Notes under the pieces: model-generated
The model's input: only the letters and a program-made list of their open reading frames with translations
What the model was told of the DNA's origin: nothing
The model's database searches: none
Assembly: GCF_000153825.1 (NCBI RefSeq)
Contig: NZ_DS022299.1
Span: forward strand, 523,216-587,215
DNA: 64,000 bases
Reading direction: 5' to 3'
DNA from: Synechococcus sp. RS9916
GTDB taxonomy: Bacteria; Cyanobacteriota; Cyanobacteriia; PCC-6307; Cyanobiaceae
Position numbers and translations under genes: made by a program
Shown: in pieces, positions 26,010 through 34,649 of the stretch
Layout of the letters: every line of letters starts with the position of its first letter
Position numbering within the stretch: position 1 is the first letter of the stretch

Positions 26010-28196
26010 TCAGCGTGTTGTGCTGCTGTTCGGTCTTGTCGCCCGCATGATGTCTCCCCAGAGCGTGGCTGCCAAGGCACTGGAGGCAGCGGTGGGTCGG
26101 TTGTCATCGTTTCCGAGCCAGATTCCCAGCACCCAATGACGGCTGGGCTCGTAGCCGATGAACAACAAATCCCGGCCGTCATTGGTTGTACCGGTTTTGC
26201 CACCTTCGAGGCCTCCTAGGGAGGCGTTACGGCCTGTGCCGTTTTGCACCACGCTGCGCAGAAGGGCCTGCATGGACCTGGCCACTTTGGGAGCGACAGC
26301 TTGTCTTGCTCCTGCGATGGCGGTAGTCCCACCCCCAACGCTGCCGCATTGCGTGAGCTGCTCCAGTCGGCAGGTCTCGGCATCCACTAACCGTCGGATC
26401 GTGCTGGGTGGATGCCAAACGCCATCGTTGGCGATGCCTGCATACGCGGCGGTCATTTCGATCAATCGCACCTCGCTTTGTCCCAGCACCAGACCGGGCA
26501 CCGGGTCGAGCGGAGTCGTGATCCCCAGTTTGCGCGCTTGCTGCACCACCTGATCGAGTCCGACTCGCTTGGCTAACCGCAACGTGGCGGTGTTGCTGCT
26601 GGAGGCAAATGCCCGGGTCAGGCTCAGCTGGCCGACGCAACCACTGTTGAAGCGTTGTCCGCCCCAGCTCAGAGGATTGCAGTCAATGCTGTCGTTCGGT
26701 TTCAGGCCCCGTTCGAGCGCTGCCAGGTAGGTCATCAGCTTGAAGGTGCTGCCCGGTTGGCGCAGGGCCATGGAGGCGCGGTTGAACTGACTGTTGCGGT
26801 AGTCCTTGCCTCCGGCAATGGCCAGCACTCCGCCGTTGCGGCTGTCGAGCACCACGGCAGCCCCTTCGCCAACGCCGAGGCTCCGGGATGCCTGCAGGAG
26901 CTGGCGCAGTTGCCGCTCTACCACCTCTTGCACCGCAGGATCGAGATGGGTCTCGATGAGGAAATTGCCTTCCGCTGCCACATCGGGGCCCACCAGTGCT
27001 CCCAGATCGCGGCGCACTTGATCGGTATAGAAGGGCGCTGCTCGCCGTTGTGCTTGAGCCGTGCAGGCTTCGGGTGCGAGTTGCACGGGTCGGCGACGTG
27101 CCTGCCGCGCTTGCGCCAGGGAAAGCCGACCGGCATCGGCCATTTTGTTGAGCACGCGGTTTCGCGCTTCGAGAGCGCGTTGGGGAAAACGGCAGGGGTC
27201 ATACCCGTTGGGGGATGGCAGCAGACCCACCAGCAGAGCCGCTTGCTCAAGGCTCAGATCCGAAGCGGAGCGTCCAAAGTAAATCTGTGCCGCATCTTCA
27301 AAACCCCAGCCCACTCCGAGATAGACCCGGTTCAGATAGCTGAGCAGCAGCTCACCTTTGCTGAAACGGCTCTCCAGCTGAAGCGCGACGAGCAGTTCCC
27401 TCCATTTGCGCCCAAGGGTGTCGCCTTGGCCGACGAGATCCGGGTAAAGACTGCGAGCCAGCTGTTGCGTCAAGCTGCTGCCGCCTTCTTTCAATGCGCC
27501 ACCGCTGAAGTTGGTGAGGAATGCCCGCAGCGTGCCAATCGGGTCCACACCCGGATGCCACCAGAAGCGGTTGTCTTCGCTGCTCAGCAGAGCATCGACC
27601 AGGGAGGGCGAAAAGCTCCCGAGGGCAGGAAGTTCGCGGTGGCGACTGGAGTCGATCGAATGCAGCGGAATGTTGTTGCGGTCGTAAATCGCAATCGGTC
27701 CCTGCACCGCCGCCAGGCGTCCCCGCACCGGCAAGGTCACGGCCGCCAACAACAGCAATAAGCCGCCTCCCCCCAAACCTGCGAGCACCACCGCGGCCAA
27801 GCTCCGTTCCAAGCGACGGCGCCAGCGTTCGGCTGGGTGCTGAAACTGCAGCACTGGAGCACTGCTTTCAGTTTCAGGCGCTAAGGCGACACGATCACCA
27901 TCGCGGAGCTCCAAGGTCTGCACACGCCGCCCTTTCCACCACAACCCATTGGTGGATTGCAGATCCTTCAGCCGCCAACGGCGCCCGTTCCGTTCGAGCA
28001 CGGCATGAACCCTGCTGACGGCGCCGTGGTCCAGTGCAATCTCAAGGGTTTGGTCGCGTCCAATGCGATAGAGGCCGCCATGCAGGGTGAGGCATCTGTC
28101 GGGCTGATCCCCCTGATGAATCAGCAGTTGCCACTGCCCTGGATTGGAACTGCTGCCAGGCTCGCCCCGACTGACGTCAGCGTTTGTGGTGCTCAT
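26010..28196 (-). CDS. FHA domain-PBP1 fusion: bifunctional peptidoglycan synthase
   Basis: A 728-residue class A penicillin-binding protein with an added N-terminal FHA domain. Residues about 20-115 are FHA (YRIGRDQTLEIALDHGAVSR, LKDLQSTNGLW), which binds phosphothreonine. A membrane helix follows at about 135-155. The glycosyltransferase domain has SSEDNRFWWHPGVDPIG with the catalytic Glu and GGSSLTQQLARSLY. The transpeptidase domain has GSTFK, SSSNTA and KTGTT. It polymerises and cross-links peptidoglycan; the FHA part suggests control by a Ser/Thr kinase. Overlaps lspA by 20 bases. Confidence 0.92.
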   Translation of the reverse strand: MSTTNADVSRGEPGSSSNPGQWQLLIHQGDQPDRCLTLHGGLYRIGRDQTLEIALDHGAVSRVHAVLERNGRRWRLKDLQSTNGLWWKGRRVQTLELRDGDRVALAPETESSAPVLQFQHPAERWRRRLERSLAAVVLAGLGGGGLLLLLAAVTLPVRGRLAAVQGPIAIYDRNNIPLHSIDSSRHRELPALGSFSPSLVDALLSSEDNRFWWHPGVDPIGTLRAFLTNFSGGALKEGGSSLTQQLARSLYPDLVGQGDTLGRKWRELLVALQLESRFSKGELLLSYLNRVYLGVGWGFEDAAQIYFGRSASDLSLEQAALLVGLLPSPNGYDPCRFPQRALEARNRVLNKMADAGRLSLAQARQARRRPVQLAPEACTAQAQRRAAPFYTDQVRRDLGALVGPDVAAEGNFLIETHLDPAVQEVVERQLRQLLQASRSLGVGEGAAVVLDSRNGGVLAIAGGKDYRNSQFNRASMALRQPGSTFKLMTYLAALERGLKPNDSIDCNPLSWGGQRFNSGCVGQLSLTRAFASSSNTATLRLAKRVGLDQVVQQARKLGITTPLDPVPGLVLGQSEVRLIEMTAAYAGIANDGVWHPPSTIRRLVDAETCRLEQLTQCGSVGGGTTAIAGARQAVAPKVARSMQALLRSVVQNGTGRNASLGGLEGGKTGTTNDGRDLLFIGYEPSRHWVLGIWLGNDDNRPTAASSALAATLWGDIMRATRPNSSTTR

Positions 28197-28674
28197 GGCG
28201 GCGTGTCAGCGCATCGATCACGAAGCAGGCAACGGCCAGATTGATGGCGATATCGGCGCCATTGAAGATCGGAAAGTTGATTGGCACCAGCTCGAGAAAG
28301 TCGGTCACGTGGCCAAGACTCCAGCGATCAATGCCATTTCCCACGGTTCCCCCCAGCAGGAAGGCCAGCGCCAGGCCCTGCCAAAACGGTTGTTGTCGAC
28401 TCTTCCAGATCCAGACCGCCACCCCTAGGGCCACCACCAAGCTCAGCAACCCCAACACGAGAGTGGAATCACGGAACAGACTGAAGGCTGCTCCTGTATT
28501 GCGCACCCAGCGCAGCTGCAACAGACCAGGCAAAAAGGGTGCGGGAAGTCCTGGCTGCAAATGGGCGCAGACCCAAGCCTTGCTGGCCTGATCGATCACC
28601 ACAATCACCAAAGTGATCAGCAACAGCGGTCTGCGGGCCAGCTGGCTGGGTAGGGGGCGCAAGGGACGCATCAT
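28177..28674 (-). CDS. lspA: Prolipoprotein signal peptidase (signal peptidase II)
   Basis: A 165-residue membrane aspartyl protease that removes lipoprotein signal peptides after lipidation. Seen: four helices, VIDQASKAWV near the N-terminus, VRNTGAAFSL, and catalytic aspartates in GNGIDRW and FNGADIAIN. The ATG at 28672-28674 overlaps the bioY stop (ATGA); the frame opens at 28728, but that part lies inside bioY. Confidence 0.93.
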   Translation of the reverse strand: MMRPLRPLPSQLARRPLLLITLVIVVIDQASKAWVCAHLQPGLPAPFLPGLLQLRWVRNTGAAFSLFRDSTLVLGLLSLVVALGVAVWIWKSRQQPFWQGLALAFLLGGTVGNGIDRWSLGHVTDFLELVPINFPIFNGADIAINLAVACFVIDALTRRHEHHKR

Positions 28675-29246
28675 TCGACCAGCAGGAGGCGGCGTAGCGG
28701 AAGTGCCAGCAGGCCTGCGGCCACACACAACGCCATCTGGGCCGGCAGCGGCCCAAGGCTGTAGCTGAAGATCAACTGTGCCAATGGCTCACTCCATCGG
28801 CCAAACAAAGCGCCAATCAGCAGGTTGAGCACACCACAGGCCTGAATCATCAGAAGTCCTGCCAGGGCGGCCAAGCTCAGTCGCCCCAATTCATTCATGC
28901 CGTCTTGCTGGGAGAGACGGCCGCAGAGCCAGGCCGCAGGCACGAAGCCGGCCAGGTAGCCGAATCCTGGATTGAGCAAATAGCCGAGACCACCGCCTTC
29001 ATGAAACACCGGCAGATCCACCAGGCCAACGGTGAGATAAGCCATGGCGGCAATGACCCCTGAACGGGGTCCGCAGACCAGGGTGCAGACCAACAGAGCG
29101 GGCACTTGCCAGGTGCTGGGGAGGGGCAACACCTGCAAAGGATTGGTTGGAACCACAAACGCTGCGGGAACGAGGCCGCCCACGAGGATCAACATCAGGC
29201 CGGCGAAAGCGCCGCTCCAGGTGGCCAGTGCCCGCACGGGCTGCAA
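28671..29246 (-). CDS. bioY: BioY-family biotin transporter S component
   Basis: A 191-residue, six-helix membrane protein. BioY binds biotin in ECF-type transporters and can work alone. Seen: the N-terminal helix, PLPSTWQVPALLVCTLVCGPRSGVIA, LTVGLVDLPVF, and GGGLGYLLNPGFGYLAGF, the family signature. No bioM/bioN (EcfA/T) genes are near. Co-transcribed with lspA and the FHA-PBP1 gene. Confidence 0.85.
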   Translation of the reverse strand: MQPVRALATWSGAFAGLMLILVGGLVPAAFVVPTNPLQVLPLPSTWQVPALLVCTLVCGPRSGVIAAMAYLTVGLVDLPVFHEGGGLGYLLNPGFGYLAGFVPAAWLCGRLSQQDGMNELGRLSLAALAGLLMIQACGVLNLLIGALFGRWSEPLAQLIFSYSLGPLPAQMALCVAAGLLALPLRRLLLVE

Positions 29247-29357
29247 TCAGCTCGACCCATCCTGCAGCAGGAGACGCTGATTGCCCAGGGTGCAAAAGAC
29301 TTTTAGAGAGTCCACCAACTGGGTTCAAAGACCCAGCCGAGAGGTGTCCAGACCCAG

Positions 29358-29546
29358 TCAGACAGACTCGTTTTCAAATGAATGCTCCATTAAAGCCCTA
29401 AAGAGTTCTTGTTTCTTGTGCTGCAAGAAGTCCTGCTCTTCTGCTGCTCCTCCTGGCCAGTTTCGGAGGGCATCACAGGTCGTCTTGAACTCGAGCTTCA
29501 AAGCAGTCAGGTTGTAATTGAAGGTTGCCACGACGTCCTCGTTCAT
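29358..29546 (-). CDS. Small helical protein, 62 aa
   Basis: MNEDVVATFNYNLTALKLEF, a helical and amphipathic start, then FLQHKKQELFRALMEHSFEN. GGGGGAAGG precedes the ATG at 29544-29546; an in-frame ATG 12 codons upstream is also possible. Good codon use and helical pattern suggest a real protein. No family recognised. Confidence 0.55.
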   Translation of the reverse strand: MNEDVVATFNYNLTALKLEFKTTCDALRNWPGGAAEEQDFLQHKKQELFRALMEHSFENESV

Positions 29547-29730
29547 TCCTTCCCCCAGTACGTTTCGATTATTGCGTTCCATGACGGCGGGTTGACGTAT
29601 CAGGTGTAACCGTGGTGGTTCCTAGCAGATTGTCTTTGGGGTTGAGGGGTTGAGCGAGTGTGGAAATCTCCGTCACGAGGACCTCAGGAGTTTCGCCAAG
29701 GTTTTCAGGTCGATTTGATTTCCCATCTCA

Positions 29731-29895
29731 ATGACCTACGAAATCCGCAATTGGGCAGTCGTTGCAGCAGCAATGGAAGCTCAGGGTGCCACTGATAGCC
29801 AGATGTACCATCGTGCAAAAGCCATGTCAGAGGGCAAGCCTGATCCAATGCCGACGAGCTGCCCAGCGGCCCCCAACAGCATCTCAATTGTCTGA
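29731..29895 (+). CDS. Small hypothetical protein, 54 aa
   Basis: Reads MTYEIRNWAVVAAAMEAQGA and ends PTSCPAAPNSISIV. The N-terminal half is a strong amphipathic helix; the end is proline-rich. A clear terminator begins 14 bases after the stop, which supports a short transcript. No Shine-Dalgarno is obvious. Function unknown. Confidence 0.55.
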   Translation: MTYEIRNWAVVAAAMEAQGATDSQMYHRAKAMSEGKPDPMPTSCPAAPNSISIV

Positions 29896-29909
29896 CGATT
29901 GTTGAGCAG

Positions 29910-29934
29910 GAGGGGAACTCACACCCCTCTTTCT
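29910..29934 (+). terminator. Terminator after the 54-aa gene
   Basis: GAGGGG, an 8-base loop, CCCCTC, then TTTCT. The stem is 6 bp and GC-rich with a short T-run. Confidence 0.7.
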
Positions 29935-30121
29935 CCTCGACCAACACGCTTGTAGAGGCGGTGGACTTTTGGGTGGACTGCACTGAGGCTTTCGTCAACA
30001 GCTTGAATGTTTGAGAGCCTGAAGGGATCGATGCCATTCAGCATCGCCCCAAGAATGTGAACACTCAGGCCCGATTCAAGTTTTAGCCTTGTTCGCCTTA
30101 TCCCCACTTCGCCCAGGGTGC

Positions 30122-30388
30122 ATGGACGTTTCAATCGGTGATCAGGTGCGCCTGGCGCGACGTCTGTCGTACCTCAAAACAGCCGATCCAATGCCGATGT
30201 TGCGTCCCCCCGATCTGGTGACCAGCGATGAGCTGGGTGAAGTGGTTGGTTTAAGGCCCATGCAAACCGCAGCGGTGCGCTTCCGCAGGGGCACCTTTCT
30301 TTTGCCAATCGACCATCTCAGTCCTGCTGATGCGGGATCGGCCTCTGCCTCTCCTGCTTCTGTTCCCACTGATCACCAAGGGCCCTGA
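30122..30388 (+). CDS. SipA-like (DUF3148) regulator, 88 aa
   Basis: A small SH3-like protein. SipA binds the histidine kinase NblS and modulates stress and high-light signalling in Synechococcus. Seen: DVSIGDQVRLARRLSYLKTA, then the family hallmark ADPMPMLRPPDLV, and the C-terminal VRFRRGTFLLPIDHL. The ATG at 30122 is used; the frame opens at 30089. The last 71 bases overlap the M16 gene on the other strand. Confidence 0.8.
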   Translation: MDVSIGDQVRLARRLSYLKTADPMPMLRPPDLVTSDELGEVVGLRPMQTAAVRFRRGTFLLPIDHLSPADAGSASASPASVPTDHQGP

Positions 30389-31610
30389 GCGAAGTTTCAG
30401 GCCCGCAGAGGCTGAGAAGAGGGTGTCCCAGATGGCGTTGCGCAGCGTCTTGAACAGCGTTGGCGTCCAACGCATCCATCACGGCAAGGCTCCGCTGGTC
30501 GTAGTCATCAGGGAGCCCTAGACCCCTGAGTTGGGCCCGCCGTTCAGCGCGCTGGCCTGTGGTCTGGGAGCCATGGGCGAGTTGCCCACGCACCTTGACT
30601 CTGGCGAGCTGCAAATCGGCCTCACTCAGGGGAGTGCTGCAAAGTTCATTCCAGCTCTCATGGAGCAGAGACAGGCTCAGGGATGCCTTGTCCACGCTGG
30701 TGGCGGCATGGAACACAAAAGGACTGGCCTCAGCCCGCGCTGGGTAATGAACTCCCACGTCGTAGGCCACTCCATGCTCTTCCCGCAGTCGACGGAACAG
30801 CAGGCTCGACATGCCCTGACCGAGGTGGGTTTGCAGCAGGCGCAGGGCAGGGTCATCCGCGTGGCCGTGGGGCAGGCTCGGTTGGCCAAGCATCATCACC
30901 ACTTGCTCTGTGTTCTGAACGCGCAGGCAAAGGCTTTGCGGTCGGTCTTCGCTGCTGACAGTGGCCTGGTCTTGGATGCCGTTGTCTGTCGCTGATGAAG
31001 CGGCTTGCGATTGGAACGCCTCGTGGTCGTTCAGCAAGTTGAGTAGCGCCTTGGGAATCGTGCCCGACATCGCCAGAACACTCGATGCACCATCGAGCTG
31101 CTTGGCCAGGGCGACAAGCTGATCACGCTCCAGTTTGTCGAGGTCACCGGTGACACCCAAGGGGTCATGGCCATAGCCTCCGGAGCCGTAGGCCAGGGTC
31201 CGCCATCCGTCGTAAGCCAGATGGAAAGGATCTTCCTTCTGGCGCACCAGGGCTTGGAGGCTCAGCTCTTTTTCCAGCTCCACCTGATCGGGCAGCAGAT
31301 GGGGCTGGTGCACCATCCATCCGATCACCGGCAACAGGCGCTCGGCGTCGTTGTCACGGCATTTCAGGCTGATCAGTAATCCGTCTTCGTTGGTGTCACA
31401 GCGCAGGCCTGCACCGCTGCCTTCCACCAGATCGGCGAGCTCCATCGGTCCATAGGGACCGCAGCCGCGGCTGAGCAAGGAGCCCAGCAATTGATGGGCG
31501 CCGCGTTGCTGGTGGGGATCGCAGGCACTTCCACGCCGGATCCAGAGTTTGGCGGCCAGCACTCCTGCCGTTGTGTGGGGATCAAGAATCAGCTCGGATG
31601 CCGGGTTCAT
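30318..31610 (-). CDS. M16 peptidase-like subunit lacking the zinc motif
   Basis: A 430-residue M16-fold protein that keeps the two-domain layout but has AHQLLGSLL where the catalytic HxxEH should be, so it cannot bind zinc in the usual way. The C-terminal domain (LLFRRLREEHGVAYDVGVHY) is family-like. In processing-protease pairs one subunit is catalytic and the other supplies an arginine/tyrosine contact; this is probably the non-catalytic partner. Its ATG overlaps the stop of the catalytic gene. Confidence 0.85.
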   Translation of the reverse strand: MNPASELILDPHTTAGVLAAKLWIRRGSACDPHQQRGAHQLLGSLLSRGCGPYGPMELADLVEGSGAGLRCDTNEDGLLISLKCRDNDAERLLPVIGWMVHQPHLLPDQVELEKELSLQALVRQKEDPFHLAYDGWRTLAYGSGGYGHDPLGVTGDLDKLERDQLVALAKQLDGASSVLAMSGTIPKALLNLLNDHEAFQSQAASSATDNGIQDQATVSSEDRPQSLCLRVQNTEQVVMMLGQPSLPHGHADDPALRLLQTHLGQGMSSLLFRRLREEHGVAYDVGVHYPARAEASPFVFHAATSVDKASLSLSLLHESWNELCSTPLSEADLQLARVKVRGQLAHGSQTTGQRAERRAQLRGLGLPDDYDQRSLAVMDALDANAVQDAAQRHLGHPLLSLCGPETSLRALGDQWEQKQERQRPIPHQQD

Positions 31611-32848
31611 CAGCCTCCCTCCTTCGGTAGTGCCACGAGGGTGTAGGCCCGATCGGGTTGAAGATGGGAAAACACGTCGCGCTGCAGTTCAGCGGCTGTC
31701 CACTGGTCAAGATCGGCCAGTGCGGCCAAAGGCGCTTGAGGGGTTCGCCAAAGCGCTTGCGAGCCAGCAATGGCAGCAACAGAACCAGGAGCTTCCAGGC
31801 TGAAGCGCAACCCGTTTCCGACCAGTTGCCGAGCCCGTTCGAGTTCCTCAGGTTGGACAGATTCAGTACTGCATTGCCGGAGGACCCGATGCACTTCCTT
31901 CTCCACGTCGTCGATGGTCTCGGGAGGACAGCAGGCTTCCAACATCACCAGGCTTCCTTGCTCGAGGGTTGTGAGATCCATGTCAATGGATTCGACGATC
32001 TGCAGCTGTTCGCGTAATCGCTCCACGAGGCGGCTTCGACGTCCCTCGGCCAGCAGTGTGGTGGCCAGGTCGTAGCCCATCACGTGATGCTGTTGACCCG
32101 CTGGTGCAGCAGGCCAGGCCATCAGCAGTCGCGCCGCTTCGAGACGGTCAACCTGGATCTTGGAGTGGCCGGATTGAAACGAAAGACGTCCTTGGGTTGG
32201 TGCAGCAGGGGTGTCTTCGGGTCCATCCGAGCTCCCACTCTCCAGATCGGCCAAGCGTCCAGTCCGCAAATCTTGGGGTAGTCCGTCAGGAATCGCCCCT
32301 GTCACGAGCAAACAACAGTTCGGGCCCCGATAGCGACGTCGATGGAAGGCCGCCATGGTCGCCGGTGTGCTCGCTTTCAAGCTGTCTTCCCAGCCCAGGA
32401 TGGGGCGTCCGTAAGGGTGGGTTGGGCAGCTGGCTGCCAGCAACTGCTGCACCACTTGTTCATCCGGTTGATCGCGGTATTGGGCGATTTCCTCCAGCAC
32501 CACATCACGCTCCATGGCGTAAGCATCGGCGCGAAGTGCCGGCTCCAGAACCAAGTCGAGCAGCAGCTCAAGCGCCTCCTGGGCACCGTCCGGTGGCACG
32601 AGCACATGGAAATGCACGTCGTCGAAGCCGGTGGCCGCGTTGCTGCTGCCTCCGAGGGCTTCAACACGCAAGTCAAAGGCTCCAGCCTCGAGGCGTTGGC
32701 TGCCCTTGAACACCATGTGTTCCAAGAAATGCGCAAGTCCCTCCTCGCCTGGTTGCTCGAAGGCACTCCCGGCTTTGCACCAGAAATCAAGGCAGGTGAG
32801 TCCTGCTTCGGGGATGGGGGCGAAGACGCAGCGACAGCCGTTGGCCAA
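31610..32848 (-). CDS. M16 zinc metallopeptidase, catalytic subunit
   Basis: A 412-residue insulinase/processing-peptidase-type protein. Seen: EEGLAHFLEHMVFKGS with the zinc-binding HFLEH at residues 40-44, and the third ligand glutamate in ERDVVLEEIAQ about 75 residues on. The C-terminal domain has VERLREQLQIVESIDM. The start is a TTG at 32846-32848; an upstream stop at about 32926 leaves no ATG or GTG, so the TTG start is likely real. The product would act on peptides together with the downstream inactive homologue. Confidence 0.88.
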   Translation of the reverse strand: MANGCRCVFAPIPEAGLTCLDFWCKAGSAFEQPGEEGLAHFLEHMVFKGSQRLEAGAFDLRVEALGGSSNAATGFDDVHFHVLVPPDGAQEALELLLDLVLEPALRADAYAMERDVVLEEIAQYRDQPDEQVVQQLLAASCPTHPYGRPILGWEDSLKASTPATMAAFHRRRYRGPNCCLLVTGAIPDGLPQDLRTGRLADLESGSSDGPEDTPAAPTQGRLSFQSGHSKIQVDRLEAARLLMAWPAAPAGQQHHVMGYDLATTLLAEGRRSRLVERLREQLQIVESIDMDLTTLEQGSLVMLEACCPPETIDDVEKEVHRVLRQCSTESVQPEELERARQLVGNGLRFSLEAPGSVAAIAGSQALWRTPQAPLAALADLDQWTAAELQRDVFSHLQPDRAYTLVALPKEGG

Positions 32849-33009
32849 CGTCTGATAGGTCAGTTCAAGACCGTTCGAGCAGCGGATCGGGACCCCATGT
32901 CGCAGGACCCCAGACTATTCCGGTGACGCCTGGTTTTTGGCTGTTGAGGCGATCGAGCAGAGACGTGCGGCATAGTCCCCATAGCTTCCAGTAGTGCTGA
33001 GCCACGCCA

Positions 33010-33747
33010 GTGCCCTCGACCTCATCACCTTCCAAGGAGCTGCATCCCCTGGTGGATGCCTTGGCCGATCGCATCCGTGAATGCCGCTCTGCCATGCCCG
33101 AGCTTGCACCCCTTGCTGTGGACCCGGCGCTTGAAGCGATTACGGCCACGTTGGATGGCGAAGCACTGTTTATTCGCAATGAGCTGAACCAATGCCGCGG
33201 GCTGCGCAAACTCCATCTGGAGACGGCACGCCTGGGGCTTGGTCTGCAGATTCTGCACTGCGTTTTTTTCCCTGATCCCCGCTTCGACCTGCCGGTGTTT
33301 GGCGCCGACATTGTTGCCAGCCCTGCAGGCATCTCGGCAGCGATTGTCGATCTTTCACCGGTGGGATCAGATCTGCCTGCTTCCGTGCGTCAGCCGCTGG
33401 AGGCGATCACCCTCCCGCCGTTCGAACAGGTGAGGGAACTTCCTGCTTGGGGAACCATCTTTTCCCCCTTCGTTCGCTTCATCCGCCCTGTGAACAGCAC
33501 CGAAGAAGGTTGGTTTGTGGACTTGGTTGGCCAATACCTTGATGTCTTGCGTCAGGCGGTGGAAACCACGGAGCCTGATTCCTCAGACAATCCTTCTACG
33601 ATCAATCGTCATCAGGGCCAGCTCTCCTATTGCCTCCAACAGAAGCGCAACGACAAAACACGCCGCGTGTTGGAGAAGGCGTTCACCGTCGAATGGGCCG
33701 ATCGCTACATCGAGGAGCTGCTCTTCGACAATCCGCCCACGCTCTGA
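33010..33747 (+). CDS. pcyA: Phycocyanobilin:ferredoxin oxidoreductase
   Basis: A 245-residue bilin reductase that takes biliverdin IX-alpha to phycocyanobilin in two two-electron steps with reduced ferredoxin. Seen: residues 81-100, [20 protein letters not shown], and a preceding LETARLG. Glu71, His83 and Asp100 keep the spacing of the Synechocystis Glu76/His88/Asp105 catalytic set. GTG start at 33010. Its stop overlaps the devB-like start (TGATG), which is curious for unrelated functions. Confidence 0.95.
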   Translation: MPSTSSPSKELHPLVDALADRIRECRSAMPELAPLAVDPALEAITATLDGEALFIRNELNQCRGLRKLHLETARLGLGLQILHCVFFPDPRFDLPVFGADIVASPAGISAAIVDLSPVGSDLPASVRQPLEAITLPPFEQVRELPAWGTIFSPFVRFIRPVNSTEEGWFVDLVGQYLDVLRQAVETTEPDSSDNPSTINRHQGQLSYCLQQKRNDKTRRVLEKAFTVEWADRYIEELLFDNPPTL

Positions 33748-34649
33748 TGCGCCGACCAGCTCTTTTGCTGCTGACTGGGGGACTCGGTCTCGCCGTTGTG
33801 TTCGGTTTGCTGCAGCTGACGCGCCGCCAGGCTGAGGTTCAACCGCAGGTCCCCAGCCCAGTCGTTCGTGCTCCTGAGGCGGTGGCTGCCCTCGGACGAC
33901 TCGCGCCAGCCGGTGATGTGCGTCGTTTGGCGGCACCCATTAGTGGTTTTGGTGGCACCCCGCGGGTGGCCGAGCTGTTGGTGTCAGAGGGGGAAAGCCT
34001 CCGCAAAGGTCAGGTTTTGGCTCGCTTCGATAACCGTCCGCAGATTCAGGCTGACCTCGCTGGTGTGCAGGCCCGTTTGCGCACGCGGGCTGCAGAGATC
34101 AAACTTCAGGTTCGCGAAGTGCAGCGCTACGCCAAGGCCGCTGAGGTAGGTGCCGCGTCTTTGGTGCTGCTCGATGAGAAGCGTGATGAGTTGCTTCGTC
34201 TCCAGGGAGAGCAACAACAGGCTGAGGCGGAACAGCGCAAACTCATGGCCGATCTGGCCAATAGCGAGCTTCGTTCGCCCCTTGATGGGCTCGCGTTGCG
34301 GATCCACACCCGGGAAGGCGAGCGTCCCGGATCCGATGGTGTGATCGAGGTGGGGGCCAGTCAGGCGATGGGAGCGCTGTTGGAGGTCTATGAGTCCGAC
34401 ATCAATCGTGTCCGTGTTGGTCAACCGGTCGCCTTAACGAGTGAGAACGGTGGCTTCAAAGGCACCCTCAGCGGTTCGGTGACGGCCATCAGTCCCCAGG
34501 TGCGGCAGCGGCAGGTGTTGTCGACTGATCCCACCGGTGATGCCGATGCCCGGATTGTGGAGGTCAGAGTCAAGCTCGATCCTCAGTCGGCGCAGAGGGT
34601 TCGCTCCCTGGCCGGCATGAAGGTGATCGCCCGCTTCAGCGCGCAGTGA
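33747..34649 (+). CDS. devB: DevB-type membrane-fusion protein of an ABC exporter
   Basis: A 300-residue HlyD-family adaptor: one N-terminal membrane helix (ALLLLTGGLGLAVVFGLLQL), then lipoyl and coiled-coil segments (PQIQADLAGVQARLRTRAAEIKL region, residues about 95-170) and beta-barrel. In heterocyst-formers DevBCA exports glycolipids with TolC; in unicellular species the substrate is unknown. Runs into devC with a 4-base overlap. Confidence 0.86.
   Translation: MRRPALLLLTGGLGLAVVFGLLQLTRRQAEVQPQVPSPVVRAPEAVAALGRLAPAGDVRRLAAPISGFGGTPRVAELLVSEGESLRKGQVLARFDNRPQIQADLAGVQARLRTRAAEIKLQVREVQRYAKAAEVGAASLVLLDEKRDELLRLQGEQQQAEAEQRKLMADLANSELRSPLDGLALRIHTREGERPGSDGVIEVGASQAMGALLEVYESDINRVRVGQPVALTSENGGFKGTLSGSVTAISPQVRQRQVLSTDPTGDADARIVEVRVKLDPQSAQRVRSLAGMKVIARFSAQ

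Noticed and set aside
28147-28200. Possible frameshift joining lspA and the PBP gene
   Set aside because: The 20-base overlap is between two intact proteins with proper ends; normal dense packing.
29290-29345. tRNA-like segment with a TTCAAAG loop between CTGGG and CCCAG
   Set aside because: The stem is out of register by one base and no acceptor, D or anticodon arm can be formed around it.
29919-30134. Minus-strand frame of 71 codons that reads protein-like in its second half
   Set aside because: It overlaps the start of the sipA-like gene and ends inside the terminator at 29910-29934, with no ribosome site; probably a shadow.
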